From the NCBI RefSeq assembly GCF_014779795.1, contig NZ_JACXZS010000005.1, positions 124,001 through 188,000 on the forward strand: a stretch of 64,000 nucleotides of DNA. Direction: 5' to 3'. The notes under the pieces are model-generated. The model worked only from the letters and a program-made list of their open reading frames with translations. It did not search any database and was not told the DNA's origin. Shown one piece after another: positions 51,902-62,874 of the stretch (its first letter is position 1; every line of letters starts with the position of its first letter). Source of the stretch: Microbacterium helvum (GTDB lineage: Bacteria > Actinomycetota > Actinomycetes > Actinomycetales > Microbacteriaceae). The translations under genes and the position numbers were made by a program.

Positions 51902-52762
51902 CTACTTCAACAGGCGCGACAGGCGCCGGTCGGCGAGGATCTTGCCGCCGGTCTGGCACGTCGGGCAGTACTCCAGCGAGTTGTCGGCGAAGAACACGCT
52001 GCGCACCTCGTCGCCGCAGACCGGGCAGGCCTCGCCGCGGCGGCCGTGCACCTGCATGCCGCGCCGCTTGGCGTCCTTGAGGTCGGCGGGAGGCTTGCCG
52101 GATGCCTCGGCCACCGCATCGCGCAGCGTCGAGGTCATCGCGTCGAACAGGCGGCTCACCTCGTCGTCCCCCAGCGAAGAGGCCAGCGCGTACGGCGACA
52201 TCTTCGCGGCGTGGAGGATCTCATCGGAGTACGCGTTGCCGACGCCGGCGATGATCGACTGGTCGCGCAGCACACCCTTGATCTGCGTGCGGCGGCCGGC
52301 GAGCAGCGCGGCGAAGTCGTCGCGGGTGAATGAGGCGTCGAGCGGGTCGGGGCCGAGTCGCGCGATGCCGGGGACGTCGGCGGGCTCGCGCGCCACGTAG
52401 ACCGCGAGGGACTTCTTGGTGCCCGCCTCGGTCAGGTCGAACCCGGCGCCGTCGGACAGTCCCACCCGCAGTGCGATCGGCGTCTTTCCCGGGCGGATGA
52501 TCGTCTTCGGCAGCTCGTCGTACCACCGCAGCCAGCCCGCCTTCGCCAGGTGGAAGACCAGGTGCGGGCCCGTCGTCGAGAGGTCGACGAATTTGCCGTG
52601 ACGCGCGGCGCCCGTGATCTCCTGCCCGTGGAGCGCGTCGATCGGCGGGTCGTAGGTCTTGAGCGCGGCGATGTTCGCGACGGTGGCGCGCTCGATGTGC
52701 ACGCCGGCGAGCCGGTCGCCGAGGAAGTCGACGAGTCCCTGCACCTCGGGCATCTCGGGCAT
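51902..52762 (-). CDS. Fpg/Nei-family DNA glycosylase
   Basis: 286 residues. N-terminus MPEMPEVQGLVDFLGDRLAG carries the catalytic Pro-Glu pair, the central H2TH region has IKGVLRDQSIIAGVGNAYSD, and the C-terminal zinc finger is CPVCGDEV ... CPTC (four Cys). Excises oxidised bases and cleaves the backbone. Residue pattern is closer to the actinobacterial Nei/Fpg-like group than to canonical MutM, so 8-oxoguanine specificity is not assured. Convergent with glpK. Confidence 0.93.
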   Translation of the reverse strand: MPEMPEVQGLVDFLGDRLAGVHIERATVANIAALKTYDPPIDALHGQEITGAARHGKFVDLSTTGPHLVFHLAKAGWLRWYDELPKTIIRPGKTPIALRVGLSDGAGFDLTEAGTKKSLAVYVAREPADVPGIARLGPDPLDASFTRDDFAALLAGRRTQIKGVLRDQSIIAGVGNAYSDEILHAAKMSPYALASSLGDDEVSRLFDAMTSTLRDAVAEASGKPPADLKDAKRRGMQVHGRRGEACPVCGDEVRSVFFADNSLEYCPTCQTGGKILADRRLSRLLK

Positions 52763-52812
52763 GCGCTCATCCTGCCATGCCGCGCCGACACGGTGTCAGC
52801 GGAGTCCGCGGG

Positions 52813-53379
52813 TCACGCCTCCAGCACAGGCCAGGGCTGCGGCGTCCGGTCGTCGGCCACGAGCAGTCCCGCGATCCAGCCGTCGTCGCGGCCGCGCGGC
52901 CCGACGAGCGCCTGGCGCAGCAGTCCCTCGTAGCGGAACCCGAGCGCCCGGGCGGCACGGGCCGACGCGATGTTGCCGGCCACGGCACGCCACTCGATCC
53001 GCACCAGCCCCAGTCCGTCCGGGGCGAATCCCCAGTCGATGACCGCGCGTGCCGCTTCGCGCAGCTGCCCGCCGCCGCGGGCGTCAGGCGAGATCCAATA
53101 GCCGATCTCTCCCGAGCCCTTTCCATCGATGCGGTAGAACCCGATCGTTCCGACCAGCCGCTCGCCCTCGCGGATGACCCAGGTGAGATGGATGCCGCTC
53201 TTCCAGTCCTGCGGCACGCGCTCGACGAAGGCCTCGGCATCGCTGCGGCGATACGGCGAGGGCACCGGGGTGAAGCGCTGGATGTCGGCATCCTGACACG
53301 CCGCGTACAGGGCGTCGACGTCGCCCGCCTCGGGCAGCGACAGCTCCAGTCGAGCCGTGCGAAGCGTGACCGGTTCCAT
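52813..53379 (-). CDS. GNAT-family N-acetyltransferase (RimJ/RimL-like)
   Basis: 188 residues: LRTARLELSLPEAGDVDALY at the start, GEIGYWISPDARGGGQLREA (acetyl-CoA loop region) and RIEWRAVAGNIASARAARAL with GFRYEGLLRQALVGPRGR. Same strand and 14 bp after trpS, so it may share its transcript. Substrate unknown. Confidence 0.87.
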   Translation of the reverse strand: MEPVTLRTARLELSLPEAGDVDALYAACQDADIQRFTPVPSPYRRSDAEAFVERVPQDWKSGIHLTWVIREGERLVGTIGFYRIDGKGSGEIGYWISPDARGGGQLREAARAVIDWGFAPDGLGLVRIEWRAVAGNIASARAARALGFRYEGLLRQALVGPRGRDDGWIAGLLVADDRTPQPWPVLEA

Positions 53380-53393
53380 CTCGGCGGGGCGCG

Positions 53394-54401
53394 TCAGCGC
53401 GCGCGGCGCAGCAGGCCCACCTTGTCGTAGACGTCGGCGAGAGTGCGATCGGCGACCTCTTCGGCCTTGGCGGCGTTCGCGGCCAGCACGCGGTCGAGCT
53501 CGGCGGGATCGTCGAGCAGCTCCAGTGCACGCTCGCGCACCGGCCCGAACTCGTTCACGACCACCTCGGCGAGGCCCTTCTTGAAGTCGCCGTACCCGCG
53601 GCCCGCGTACTCGTCCTCGATCGCGGGGATCTGACGGCCGGTCAGGGCGGCGTAAATCACGAGCAGGTTCGAGACGCCGGGCTTGTTCTCGCGGTCGTAG
53701 CGCACCGAGCCCTCGGAGTCGGTGACGGCCCGCATGACCTTCTTCGCCGACTTCGACGGCTCATCGAGCAGCCACAGCACGCCGGCGTCCGACTCGGCAG
53801 ACTTCGACATCTTGGCCGTCGGGTTCTGCAGGTCGTAGATGCGCGCGGTGTCCTGCTGGATCACCGGCATCGGAACGCGGAAGGTCTGGCCGAACCGGCC
53901 GTTGAAGCGCTCCGCGAGATCACGGGTCAGCTCGACGTGCTGCTTCTGGTCGTCGCCGACCGGCACGATGTCGGTCTGGTACAGCAGGATGTCGGCCGCC
54001 ATCAGCACGGGGTAGGTGAACAGGCCCACCGACGTCGCATCCGACCCGTAGCGCGAGGACTTGTCTTTGAACTGCGTCATGCGGCCGGCCTCGCCGAAAC
54101 CGGTGATCGTCGACAGGATCCAGGCCAGTTCGGCGTGCGCCGGCACGTGCGACTGCACGTACAGCGTGGACTTCGACGGCTCGATGCCCGCGGCGATGTA
54201 CTGCGCCGCGGTGCGCCGGGTCTTCTCGCGCAGGTGCGCGGGGTCCTGGGCGACGGTGATCGCGTGCAGGTCGACCACCGAGAAGAACGCGTCGTATGAC
54301 GCCTGCAGATCGCGCCACTGCATGAGCGCCCCGATGTAGTTGCCGATCTGCAGGGAATCGGCCGAGGGCTGCATGCCGGAGTACAGGCGCGGTTTGCTCA
54401 T
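53394..54401 (-). CDS. trpS: Tryptophanyl-tRNA synthetase
   Basis: 335 residues, class I synthetase. HIGH-like [13 protein letters not shown] (17-29), [40 protein letters not shown] and KMSKS (197-201). Charges tRNA-Trp. ATG 54401 lies 8 nt after TATAGA (complement of 54410-54415), a probable leaderless-type promoter. Confidence 0.97.
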   Translation of the reverse strand: MSKPRLYSGMQPSADSLQIGNYIGALMQWRDLQASYDAFFSVVDLHAITVAQDPAHLREKTRRTAAQYIAAGIEPSKSTLYVQSHVPAHAELAWILSTITGFGEAGRMTQFKDKSSRYGSDATSVGLFTYPVLMAADILLYQTDIVPVGDDQKQHVELTRDLAERFNGRFGQTFRVPMPVIQQDTARIYDLQNPTAKMSKSAESDAGVLWLLDEPSKSAKKVMRAVTDSEGSVRYDRENKPGVSNLLVIYAALTGRQIPAIEDEYAGRGYGDFKKGLAEVVVNEFGPVRERALELLDDPAELDRVLAANAAKAEEVADRTLADVYDKVGLLRRAR

Positions 54402-54423
54402 CGTTCAAGTCTATAAAGCGGAT

Positions 54424-54442
54424 GCCGGCGGCCAGCGCCGGC
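54424..54442 (-). terminator. Short GC hairpin after xthA
   Basis: GCCGGCG and CGCCGGC with a 5-nt loop between the xthA stop (54450) and the trpS start. Next to it is one more GGATGCC. On the minus strand it lies downstream of xthA and just upstream of the trpS promoter. Confidence 0.45.
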
Positions 54443-54449
54443 CCCGGAC

Positions 54450-55316
54450 TCAGCTGCCGATCGTGTAGTCCGCGACGACGGGGGCGTGGTCGCTCCACCG
54501 GGTGTCCCACGATGCGGCGCGCGCCACGCGGTAGTCCGTCACCCGTTCGGCGAGCTGCGGAGTCACGAGGTGGTAGTCGATGCGCCAGCCGGTGTCGTTG
54601 TCGAACGCCTTGCCGCGACTCGACCACCATGAATAGGGGCCGTCGACCTCGCCGTGGAACCGGCGGCCCACGTCGATCCAGCCGAGCCCTGTGCCCACCG
54701 ACCCGTCGACACCGGTCACCTGCGTACCCGACTCGCCCAGGATGCGATCGAAGTAGGCGCGTTCCCTGGGCAGGAAGCCGGCCCTCTTGACGTTGCCCTT
54801 CCAGTTGCGGATGTCGAGCTCGCGGTGCCCCACGTTGAGGTCGCCCATGACCACGGCGAGCGGCCGCTCGGCAGCGAGCCGCGGCATCCGCTCCTCCATG
54901 GCATCGAGGAACGCCCATTTCGCGTCCTGCTTGGGGGTGTCGGCCTCGCCGCTGTGGACATACGCGCTCACGACGGTGAGCAGCTCGCCGTCGATCTCGA
55001 AGTCCGTCTCGATCCACCGGCCCGCCCAGTGCGTCCGGTCGACGCCCTCGAGAGCCTCGGGACCGAGCACGGGCCGCACCGCGACCGCCGGCATCCGGCT
55101 CACCACGGCGACACCGGCGCGTCCCTTCGCGATGGCTTCGTCGTTGACGATCTGCCAGCCGGGAAGAGCCGCGTGCAGCTGCTCGGCCGTGGCCCGCACC
55201 TCTTGCAGCGCCATGATGTCGACATCGGCCCCGTCGAGCCACTCGATCATGCCGTTGCGGACGGCGGCGCGGATTCCATTGACGTTGACAGAGGCGATGC
55301 GAACGCGGCGAGACAC
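54450..55316 (-). CDS. xthA: Exodeoxyribonuclease III
   Basis: 288 residues from GTG 55316, 7 nt after TAGTCT; ATG 55346, touching the YihY stop, is an alternative. AP-endonuclease fold: RIASVNVNGIRAAVRNGMIE, DIMALQEVRA, GDLNVGHRELDIRNWKGNVK, GWIDVGRRFHG, DYHLVTPQL and WSDHAPVVADY. Acts in base excision repair; pairs functionally with the Fpg/Nei gene 2 kb away. Confidence 0.93.
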   Translation of the reverse strand: MSRRVRIASVNVNGIRAAVRNGMIEWLDGADVDIMALQEVRATAEQLHAALPGWQIVNDEAIAKGRAGVAVVSRMPAVAVRPVLGPEALEGVDRTHWAGRWIETDFEIDGELLTVVSAYVHSGEADTPKQDAKWAFLDAMEERMPRLAAERPLAVVMGDLNVGHRELDIRNWKGNVKRAGFLPRERAYFDRILGESGTQVTGVDGSVGTGLGWIDVGRRFHGEVDGPYSWWSSRGKAFDNDTGWRIDYHLVTPQLAERVTDYRVARAASWDTRWSDHAPVVADYTIGS

Positions 55317-55346
55317 GCCCGCCAGACTATCCGGCACCGCCGACAT

Positions 55347-56579
55347 TCAGCGGTCGCGCGGCGGCTTGCCGGCGGACGTCGGCGTGGGGGGAGTGGATGC
55401 CTCGACCTGCGAGAGCTCCTGCTCGGCGGCCCGCACCGCACGGTCGGCGGCCCACGCCTGGTACCAGTTCGCCGAGTCGCGCGCCTGCTGTGCCGTGCGC
55501 AGCCGCACCCGCGCGGCGACGAGGAGCGCCTGGTGCTCGGCCGCGAGGCGCTCGGCCTCGGACTGCGGGATCAAGGGGACGTCGGCATCCTTCGCGGCGA
55601 CCGCGACCCACGAGGCGGCGACCAGCATGATGATGCCGATGATGCGGAACCACAGCAGCAGCGCGATGAAGATCGCGAACGTGGCCAGCAGGGCGTTGGT
55701 CGGCGTGTAGACCAGCAGCCAGCCGGTGAACAGCTGCAGCACGGTGATCGCGCCGCCGCCGAGCAGCGCGCCCGGCCAGATGCGGCGCCACTTGAGCTGC
55801 GTGCCGGTGAGGAAGCGGATGAGCGCCGCGAGGGCGCCGCTGAAGATCGCGAACGAGATGATGACCGAGCCGATGCGGGTCGCGAGCCGGTACCAGTCCG
55901 ACACGTCGCTCCACCCGAGCCAGTCGAACACCAGCCCGAGCGCCCAGGTGCCGAGAGTGGTGGCGGCGAAGCCGAGGAGGAGCGCGACGGCGAACAGGAA
56001 CGCGCCCAGGAAGTCACGCGCCTTCAGCAGGAAGTAGCTGCGCAGATCAGGCGGCAGACCGAAGATGTCGCGCACCGCGCGGCGGGCGAAGGTGATGAAC
56101 CCGATGGCGGTCCAGAGCAAGGTGCCGAGGGCGATGACACCGGTGATGCCGAGGGCGGTGGCGCTGCTCGTCGCGACCGCGGCGACCTCCTGCTCGCTGA
56201 ACACGCCGCTCGGCCCGATCAACCCCGGAATGTAGCTGTTGAGCAGCTGGACGAGCCAGTTGATGGCGCTTTGGCTCGCCCCCAGCCACAGCCCCACGAT
56301 CGCGAACGCGACGTAGATCCCCGCGAAGGTCGCGAACAGTGCCTGATAGCTCACGCCCGCCGCGAGCAGGAACCCGTTGTGCTGCAGGAAGTGACGCCAT
56401 ACCCGCACGGGGAACCATCCCAGCGTGCGTCTGGTCAGCGCGCTCGCCTTGCTGATCGGCTCGTCGAAGCGTTCACGCAGTCCTTCCTGCGTGGCCTCCC
56501 AGCGCGCGCGCAGCGACTCCTCCTCGCGTTCGGCCGCATCCGCCTGTACGCGGTTCTCGCCGTGGCGCTTGTCGGTCAC
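55347..56579 (-). CDS. YihY/BrkB-family membrane protein (second paralog)
   Basis: 410 residues from GTG 56579, which is 7 nt after TAATCT (leaderless). Family marks: LAAGVSYQALFATFAGIYVA, FITFARRAVRDIFGLPPDLR and TNALLATFAIFIALLLWFRI. Longer N- and C-terminal polar regions than the paralog at 19320, including a coiled-coil-like tail. Function unknown. Confidence 0.9.
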   Translation of the reverse strand: MTDKRHGENRVQADAAEREEESLRARWEATQEGLRERFDEPISKASALTRRTLGWFPVRVWRHFLQHNGFLLAAGVSYQALFATFAGIYVAFAIVGLWLGASQSAINWLVQLLNSYIPGLIGPSGVFSEQEVAAVATSSATALGITGVIALGTLLWTAIGFITFARRAVRDIFGLPPDLRSYFLLKARDFLGAFLFAVALLLGFAATTLGTWALGLVFDWLGWSDVSDWYRLATRIGSVIISFAIFSGALAALIRFLTGTQLKWRRIWPGALLGGGAITVLQLFTGWLLVYTPTNALLATFAIFIALLLWFRIIGIIMLVAASWVAVAAKDADVPLIPQSEAERLAAEHQALLVAARVRLRTAQQARDSANWYQAWAADRAVRAAEQELSQVEASTPPTPTSAGKPPRDR

Positions 56580-56607
56580 GGAAGCCAGATTATCGATGGA
56601 TGCCGCA

Positions 56608-57834
56608 TCACGCGGCCGGCGCCGCGCTCGCGCGTGCGGCATCCTTCGCCGAAGCGGACGTGCGGAACCAGCGCAGCACGAACAGCACCGACAGCAGCAC
56701 CACGGCGGGGATCAGGAATCCGAGGCCGAGCCCTGGGCCGCCCGCGAGCACGCCGACGAGCACTGCGCCGACGATGACGCCCGCGTAGTTGAAGATGTTG
56801 ACTCGGGCGATGACCTGGTCGCTGTGCGCGGGGTCGAGCTCGCCCGCCGCGCCGAATGTGACCGGCACCACCGCGCCGACCGCGACGCCGGCCAGGGCGA
56901 AGCCGGCCACGGCGGCCGCCGCGAAGGGGAGGAGTGCCACCAGCAGGCAGCCGACGATCGAGACGAGGGTCGCGATCAGCACCAGCCGAACGCGGCCGAC
57001 GATCGGCAGCAGGCGGTCGGTGGCAAGCCGCGTGACGAGGATGCAGGCCTGGTAGACGGCGTAGCCGAGAGGGGCGACCCACGCCAGCGCCTGCAGGTTG
57101 TCCTGCAGGTAGACGGTGCTCCACGTGCTGACCGACGAGTCGACGACGAACACGGCCAGGATGACGAGGCCGAAGGCCCAGATGCCGGCGCGGGGGAGCC
57201 TCGAGCGCTCGGCGGCGGGCAGCGCCTCGTCCACCGGCACGTCCCGTGCGAACAGCCGGGTGCCCACCAGAGCGATCGCGAGGATCACGAAGGCGGCGAC
57301 CGTGATCGCGACGCCGGCGCCGACGGCGGATGCCGCCACGCCGGAGACCAGCAGCGCACCGGCGATCGCCGCGGCCGTGTAGCCCGCGAAGAAACCGCCC
57401 ATGAGCGAGCGTCCGTAGGAGCGCTGCACCAGCACGCCCTGCATCGCCGAGGCGGCGTCGACGCAGCCGAGTCCGACCCCGTAGACGGCGAGGGCGCCGA
57501 CGAACACCGCGAACGGCGTCTCGAACGCCACCACGGGCAGCAGCGCGGCCTCGATGATGAGGCCCGTCGCGAGCGCCGCACGGCTTCCCCAGCGCACCGC
57601 CACGACGTCGGCGAGCACGGATCCGAGCGCTGCGGCGACGCTCACGCCGAGGAGGATCAGCGAGATCGTCATGTCGTCGATCTGCTGACGCGCCTTCAGC
57701 GCGGGCAGCGACGTGACGAGCACGGCATAGCCGAGGGCCTGGGCGGAATAGGCGGCCGTGACGGCGACACGCGAGGCACGAGGCATCCGCCCGACTTCAC
57801 GCTGTTCCCGGTCGCTCCGTTGCGACGTGGTCAT
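56608..57834 (-). CDS. MFS transporter
   Basis: 408 residues, 12 helices. TAAYSAQALGYAVLVTSLPA, then ASAMQGVLVQRSYGRSLMGG and FAGYTAAAIAGALLVSGVAA; layout like the FucP/YbjJ sugar or drug efflux-like MFS groups, with a charged N-terminus. No motif tells the substrate. Starts with GAGGGACCCAG before ATG 57834, 46 bp after the sdhB stop on the same strand. Confidence 0.85.
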   Translation of the reverse strand: MTTSQRSDREQREVGRMPRASRVAVTAAYSAQALGYAVLVTSLPALKARQQIDDMTISLILLGVSVAAALGSVLADVVAVRWGSRAALATGLIIEAALLPVVAFETPFAVFVGALAVYGVGLGCVDAASAMQGVLVQRSYGRSLMGGFFAGYTAAAIAGALLVSGVAASAVGAGVAITVAAFVILAIALVGTRLFARDVPVDEALPAAERSRLPRAGIWAFGLVILAVFVVDSSVSTWSTVYLQDNLQALAWVAPLGYAVYQACILVTRLATDRLLPIVGRVRLVLIATLVSIVGCLLVALLPFAAAAVAGFALAGVAVGAVVPVTFGAAGELDPAHSDQVIARVNIFNYAGVIVGAVLVGVLAGGPGLGLGFLIPAVVLLSVLFVLRWFRTSASAKDAARASAAPAA

Positions 57835-57880
57835 CTGGGTCCCTCTGTGCGTCAGCGGCGAGCCGCGCGGACGCGCGGGC

Positions 57881-58653
57881 TCATCGGGCTCCGCCCCGCA
57901 GGACGGCCTGCTTGACCTCGGCGATCGCCTTGGTCACCTCGATGCCGCGGGGGCATGCCTCGGTGCAGTTGAAGGTCGTGCGGCAGCGCCACACGCCCTC
58001 TTTGTCGTTGAGGATGTCGAGGCGCACATCGCCGGCGTCGTCGCGCGAGTCGAAGATGAAGCGGTGCGCGTTGACGATCGCGGCAGGGCCGAAGTACTGG
58101 CCGTCGGTCCAGAAGACCGGGCACGAGGACGTGCACGCGGCGCAGAGGATGCACTTCGTCGTGTCGTCGAAGACCTCACGGTCGACGATCGACTGGATGC
58201 GCTCCTTGCCGGCCTCGGGCTTCGAGTTCGCGATGAGGAACGGCTGCACCTCGCGGTACGACGCGAAGAACGGCTCCATGTCGACGACGAGGTCCTTCTC
58301 CAGCGGCAGGCCCTTGATCGCCTCGACGTAGATCGGCTTCGAGATGTCGAGGTCCTTGATCAGCGTCTTGCAGGCCAGACGGTTGCGGCCGTTGATCCGC
58401 ATCGCGTCCGAGCCGCAGATGCCGTGGGCGCACGAGCGGCGGAACGTCAGCGAGCCGTCGACCTCCCACTTGATCTTGTGCAGGGCGTCCAGTACGCGGT
58501 CCGTCGAGTACAGCTCGACGTCGTAGTCCACCCAGCGCGGCTCCTCGTCGACCTCGGGGTCGAAGCGACGGATGATGAACGTGACGAGGAACGACTGGAT
58601 GCCGGTGTCGTTGGTGGTCTCGGTAGCGGAATCCGCGTCGGCGACGAGCGTCA

Positions 58654-58654
<1 letters not shown>
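57881..58654 (-). CDS. sdhB: Succinate dehydrogenase iron-sulfur subunit
   Basis: 257 residues with three clusters: 2Fe-2S (CAHGICGSDAMRINGRNRLA then C), 4Fe-4S (CILCAACTSSCPVFW) and 3Fe-4S (CRTTFNCTEACPRG). Transfers electrons from SdhA to menaquinone. ATG 58654 overlaps the sdhA stop by one base. Last gene of sdhCDAB. Confidence 0.97.
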
Positions 58655-60477
<1,823 letters not shown>

Positions 60478-60517
60478 GCTGATGCTTTCGATGGTCGATG
60501 CCGGGGATCGCCCGACG

Positions 60518-60967
60518 CTATCCGCAGATTCCGATGATGACGTCCGACGCGGTCTCGGGGTCGAAGCCGATGCACGGGTCGAACGTGAACACGACGAGCG
60601 TGCCGAGGACGATCAGGAACGCGGCGGCGAGCCACAGCGCCCACACCAGCACGCGACGCGTGCCGTTGTGCGTGACGTAGTCGTTGACGATCGTGCGCAT
60701 GCCGTTGGCGCCGTGGATGAGCGCGAGCCAGAGCATGAGGACGTCCCACCACTGCCAGAACGGGGTGGTGTACTTGCCCGCGACGAACGCGAAGTCGATG
60801 CCGTGGATGCCCTCGCCCACCATGAGGTTGACGAAGAGGTGCCCGAAGATCAGGACGACGAGCAGCACGCCGGAGGCGCGCATGTACATCCAGCCCCACT
60901 TCTCGAGGTTGGGGCCCTTGCGGCGGACGGCGGCGCGGGGTGCGCGCGGATCGGCGATGGCGGTCAT
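60518..60967 (-). CDS. sdhD: Succinate dehydrogenase membrane anchor subunit D
   Basis: 149 residues with three helices ([60 protein letters not shown]). His residues in GHLF and IHGANG are candidate heme/quinone ligands. ATG 60967 overlaps the sdhC stop by one base. Confidence 0.93.
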   Translation of the reverse strand: MTAIADPRAPRAAVRRKGPNLEKWGWMYMRASGVLLVVLIFGHLFVNLMVGEGIHGIDFAFVAGKYTTPFWQWWDVLMLWLALIHGANGMRTIVNDYVTHNGTRRVLVWALWLAAAFLIVLGTLVVFTFDPCIGFDPETASDVIIGICG

Positions 60968-61398
60968 CAGTGGCCCCCTCCCGGCGCGAACGCGAGCATG
61001 AGGTGACGCGGGGCGAAGCCCAGCATCGTCACCGCCCACAGGCCGATGACGCCCCACCACAGCTGGCGCTGGTGACGCGTCGCCCACGGCCAGAAGTCGA
61101 CCAGGATGATGCGCAGCCCGTTGTACGCGTGGTACGCGATCGCGGCCACGAGAGCCACCTCGCCGAGTGCCATCACCGGATTCTTGTACGTGCCGATCAC
61201 CGCGTCGTACGCCTCGGGAGAGACGCGGATCAGCGCCGTGTCGAGGATGTGCACGAGAAGGAAGAAGAAGATCGCGACGCCGGTGATGCGATGCAGCACC
61301 CACGACCACATGCCTTCGTTCCCGCGGTACAGGGTGCCGCGCGGGACTCGGGAAGTGGTCTCGGATACCGACGGTGTGACGCGTGCTGGTGCAGACAC
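60967..61398 (-). CDS. sdhC: Succinate dehydrogenase cytochrome b subunit
   Basis: 143 residues from GTG 61398 with GGGAGG upstream. Three helices, WVLHRITGVAIFFFLLVHIL with heme ligand His, ALGEVALVAAIAYHAYNGLR and the third WWGVIGLWAVTMLGF. First gene of sdhCDAB. A -10-like TAGGAT lies about 34 nt upstream and a DtxR-like box beyond it. Confidence 0.93.
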   Translation of the reverse strand: MSAPARVTPSVSETTSRVPRGTLYRGNEGMWSWVLHRITGVAIFFFLLVHILDTALIRVSPEAYDAVIGTYKNPVMALGEVALVAAIAYHAYNGLRIILVDFWPWATRHQRQLWWGVIGLWAVTMLGFAPRHLMLAFAPGGGH

Positions 61399-61431
61399 GG
61401 CCGTCCTCCCTGATTGGAACCTGTGTGTTTC

Positions 61432-61480
61432 ATCCTATTCCCGTCGGGCTCGACTGGGCGATTAGGTCGGCCTAACTTAT
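61432..61480 (-). promoter_or_regulatory. sdhC promoter with DtxR/IdeR-like iron box
   Basis: TTAGGTCGGCCTAACTTAT (61462-61480) matches the 19-bp DtxR/IdeR consensus TWAGGTTAGSCTAACCTWA in about 15 of 19 positions. It lies about 25 bp upstream of a TAGGAT -10 (complement of 61432-61437), over the -35 region, so an iron-loaded regulator could act on the promoter. Confidence 0.6.
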
Positions 61481-61540
61481 CTCGACGTCGAGAGATCTTC
61501 GCCCGGGTGGACGCGATCGTGGAAAACCTGACGAAACCTT

Positions 61541-61569
61541 TTGCCCTCCGCGGCCACGGCTCCTAGCGT
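61541..61569 (+). promoter_or_regulatory. Probable xylanase promoter
   Basis: TTGCCC (61541-61546), 17 bp, TAGCGT (61564-61569). About 70 nt upstream of the xylanase ATG. No CebR- or XylR-type palindrome was seen. Confidence 0.5.
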
Positions 61570-61641
61570 TTGTTGCGCACACGAACATATGCGTCGCCCG
61601 GGTGACGGATATGGACCGACAACGATGTCAGGAGATCTCCC

Positions 61642-62805
61642 ATGCGCCGATCGATCAGATCACTGCTGGTGGCCACGGCCGCCGTCGCTCTGGTGCTGCC
61701 TCTGTGGGCCGCGCACGCCGCGAGTGCCGCGCCTCCCGGATTCAGCAACGCCGACAAGGACGCGCTGCGCAATCAGGCACCGCGCGACCTCGCCGTCGGC
61801 AGCGCGGTCTGGGCTCAGCAGCAGCTGGTGGGCTACGACCGCAAGGCGCCAACCGAGTTCCAGCAGGTGCTCGCCGGCCAGTTCTCGTCGCTGTCGCCGG
61901 AGAACGACATGAAGTGGGATGCCGTCCACCCCGCGCCGGACGTGTACGACTTCACGTCCGCCGACGCGCTGGTCGCGTTCGCCAAGGCCAACCACCAGCA
62001 GGTGCGCGGCCACACGCTGCTGTGGCACAACCAGAACCCGGCCTGGGTCACAGCGGCGAGCGCGACGTGGACGTGCGACGATGCGCGTGCCGTGCTCGAG
62101 GACCACATCCGGACCGTCGTCGGCCACTTCAAGGGCGAGATCTACGAGTGGGACGTCGCGAACGAGATCTTCCAGGACGAGTGGGACAACGGCGGGGTGC
62201 GGCTGCGCACACAGGCGAACCCCTTCCTCAAGGCGTGCGCGGACGACCCGGTCGCCCTCCTCGTGGACGCGTTCCGCTGGGCGCACGAGGCGGACCCCGA
62301 CGCGGTGCTGTTCCTCAACGACTACAACGCCGAGGGCATCAACACGAAGACCGACGCCTACTACGCGCTCGCGCAGCAGATGCTCGCCGACGGCGCGCCG
62401 CTCGGCGGCTTCGGCGCCCAGGGCCACCTGAGCCTGCTGTACGGATTCGACACCTCCATCCAGGCCAACTTCGAGCGCTTCGCAGACCTGGGGCTGCAGG
62501 TCGCCGTGACCGAGGCCGACGTGCGCATCCCGCTCCTCGACGGCCAGACCGGCCCGACGCCTGAGCAGATCGCCGTGCAGGCCGAGCGCTACGACGCGAT
62601 GCTGCAGGCCTGCCTGAACGTGACCGCCTGCTCGTCCTTCACGGTGTGGGGCTTCTCGGACGCGTACTCGTGGGTGCCCGGCGTCTTCCCCGGTGAGGGC
62701 TGGGCGACGATCACCGACGAGGAGTTCACGCCGAAGCCCGCCTTCGACGCGCTGCTCGAGTCCCTCCGCGACGCGACCCCGGGCACCTCGCCGCGGGTCG
62801 GCTGA
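61642..62805 (+). CDS. Secreted GH10 endo-1,4-beta-xylanase
   Basis: 387 residues with a signal peptide (RRSIRSLLVATAAVALVLPL, cut near AHAASA). GH10 barrel: SSLSPENDMKWDAVHP, VRGHTLLWHNQNPAWV, acid/base Glu in YEWDVANEIFQDEW, nucleophile Glu in VAVTEADVRI, and SFTVWGFSDAYSWVPGVFPG. The acid/base segment reads VANEI rather than the usual VVNEA, with the Glu kept. It cleaves xylan outside the cell. No carbohydrate-binding module or sorting signal. Stands alone. Confidence 0.95.
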   Translation: MRRSIRSLLVATAAVALVLPLWAAHAASAAPPGFSNADKDALRNQAPRDLAVGSAVWAQQQLVGYDRKAPTEFQQVLAGQFSSLSPENDMKWDAVHPAPDVYDFTSADALVAFAKANHQQVRGHTLLWHNQNPAWVTAASATWTCDDARAVLEDHIRTVVGHFKGEIYEWDVANEIFQDEWDNGGVRLRTQANPFLKACADDPVALLVDAFRWAHEADPDAVLFLNDYNAEGINTKTDAYYALAQQMLADGAPLGGFGAQGHLSLLYGFDTSIQANFERFADLGLQVAVTEADVRIPLLDGQTGPTPEQIAVQAERYDAMLQACLNVTACSSFTVWGFSDAYSWVPGVFPGEGWATITDEEFTPKPAFDALLESLRDATPGTSPRVG

Positions 62806-62874
62806 ACCGCGCGCGGCGACGACGGGCACGGTTCCGTCGTCGCCGCGCCGAACCCGGCGGGTAGCCTGAGACGC

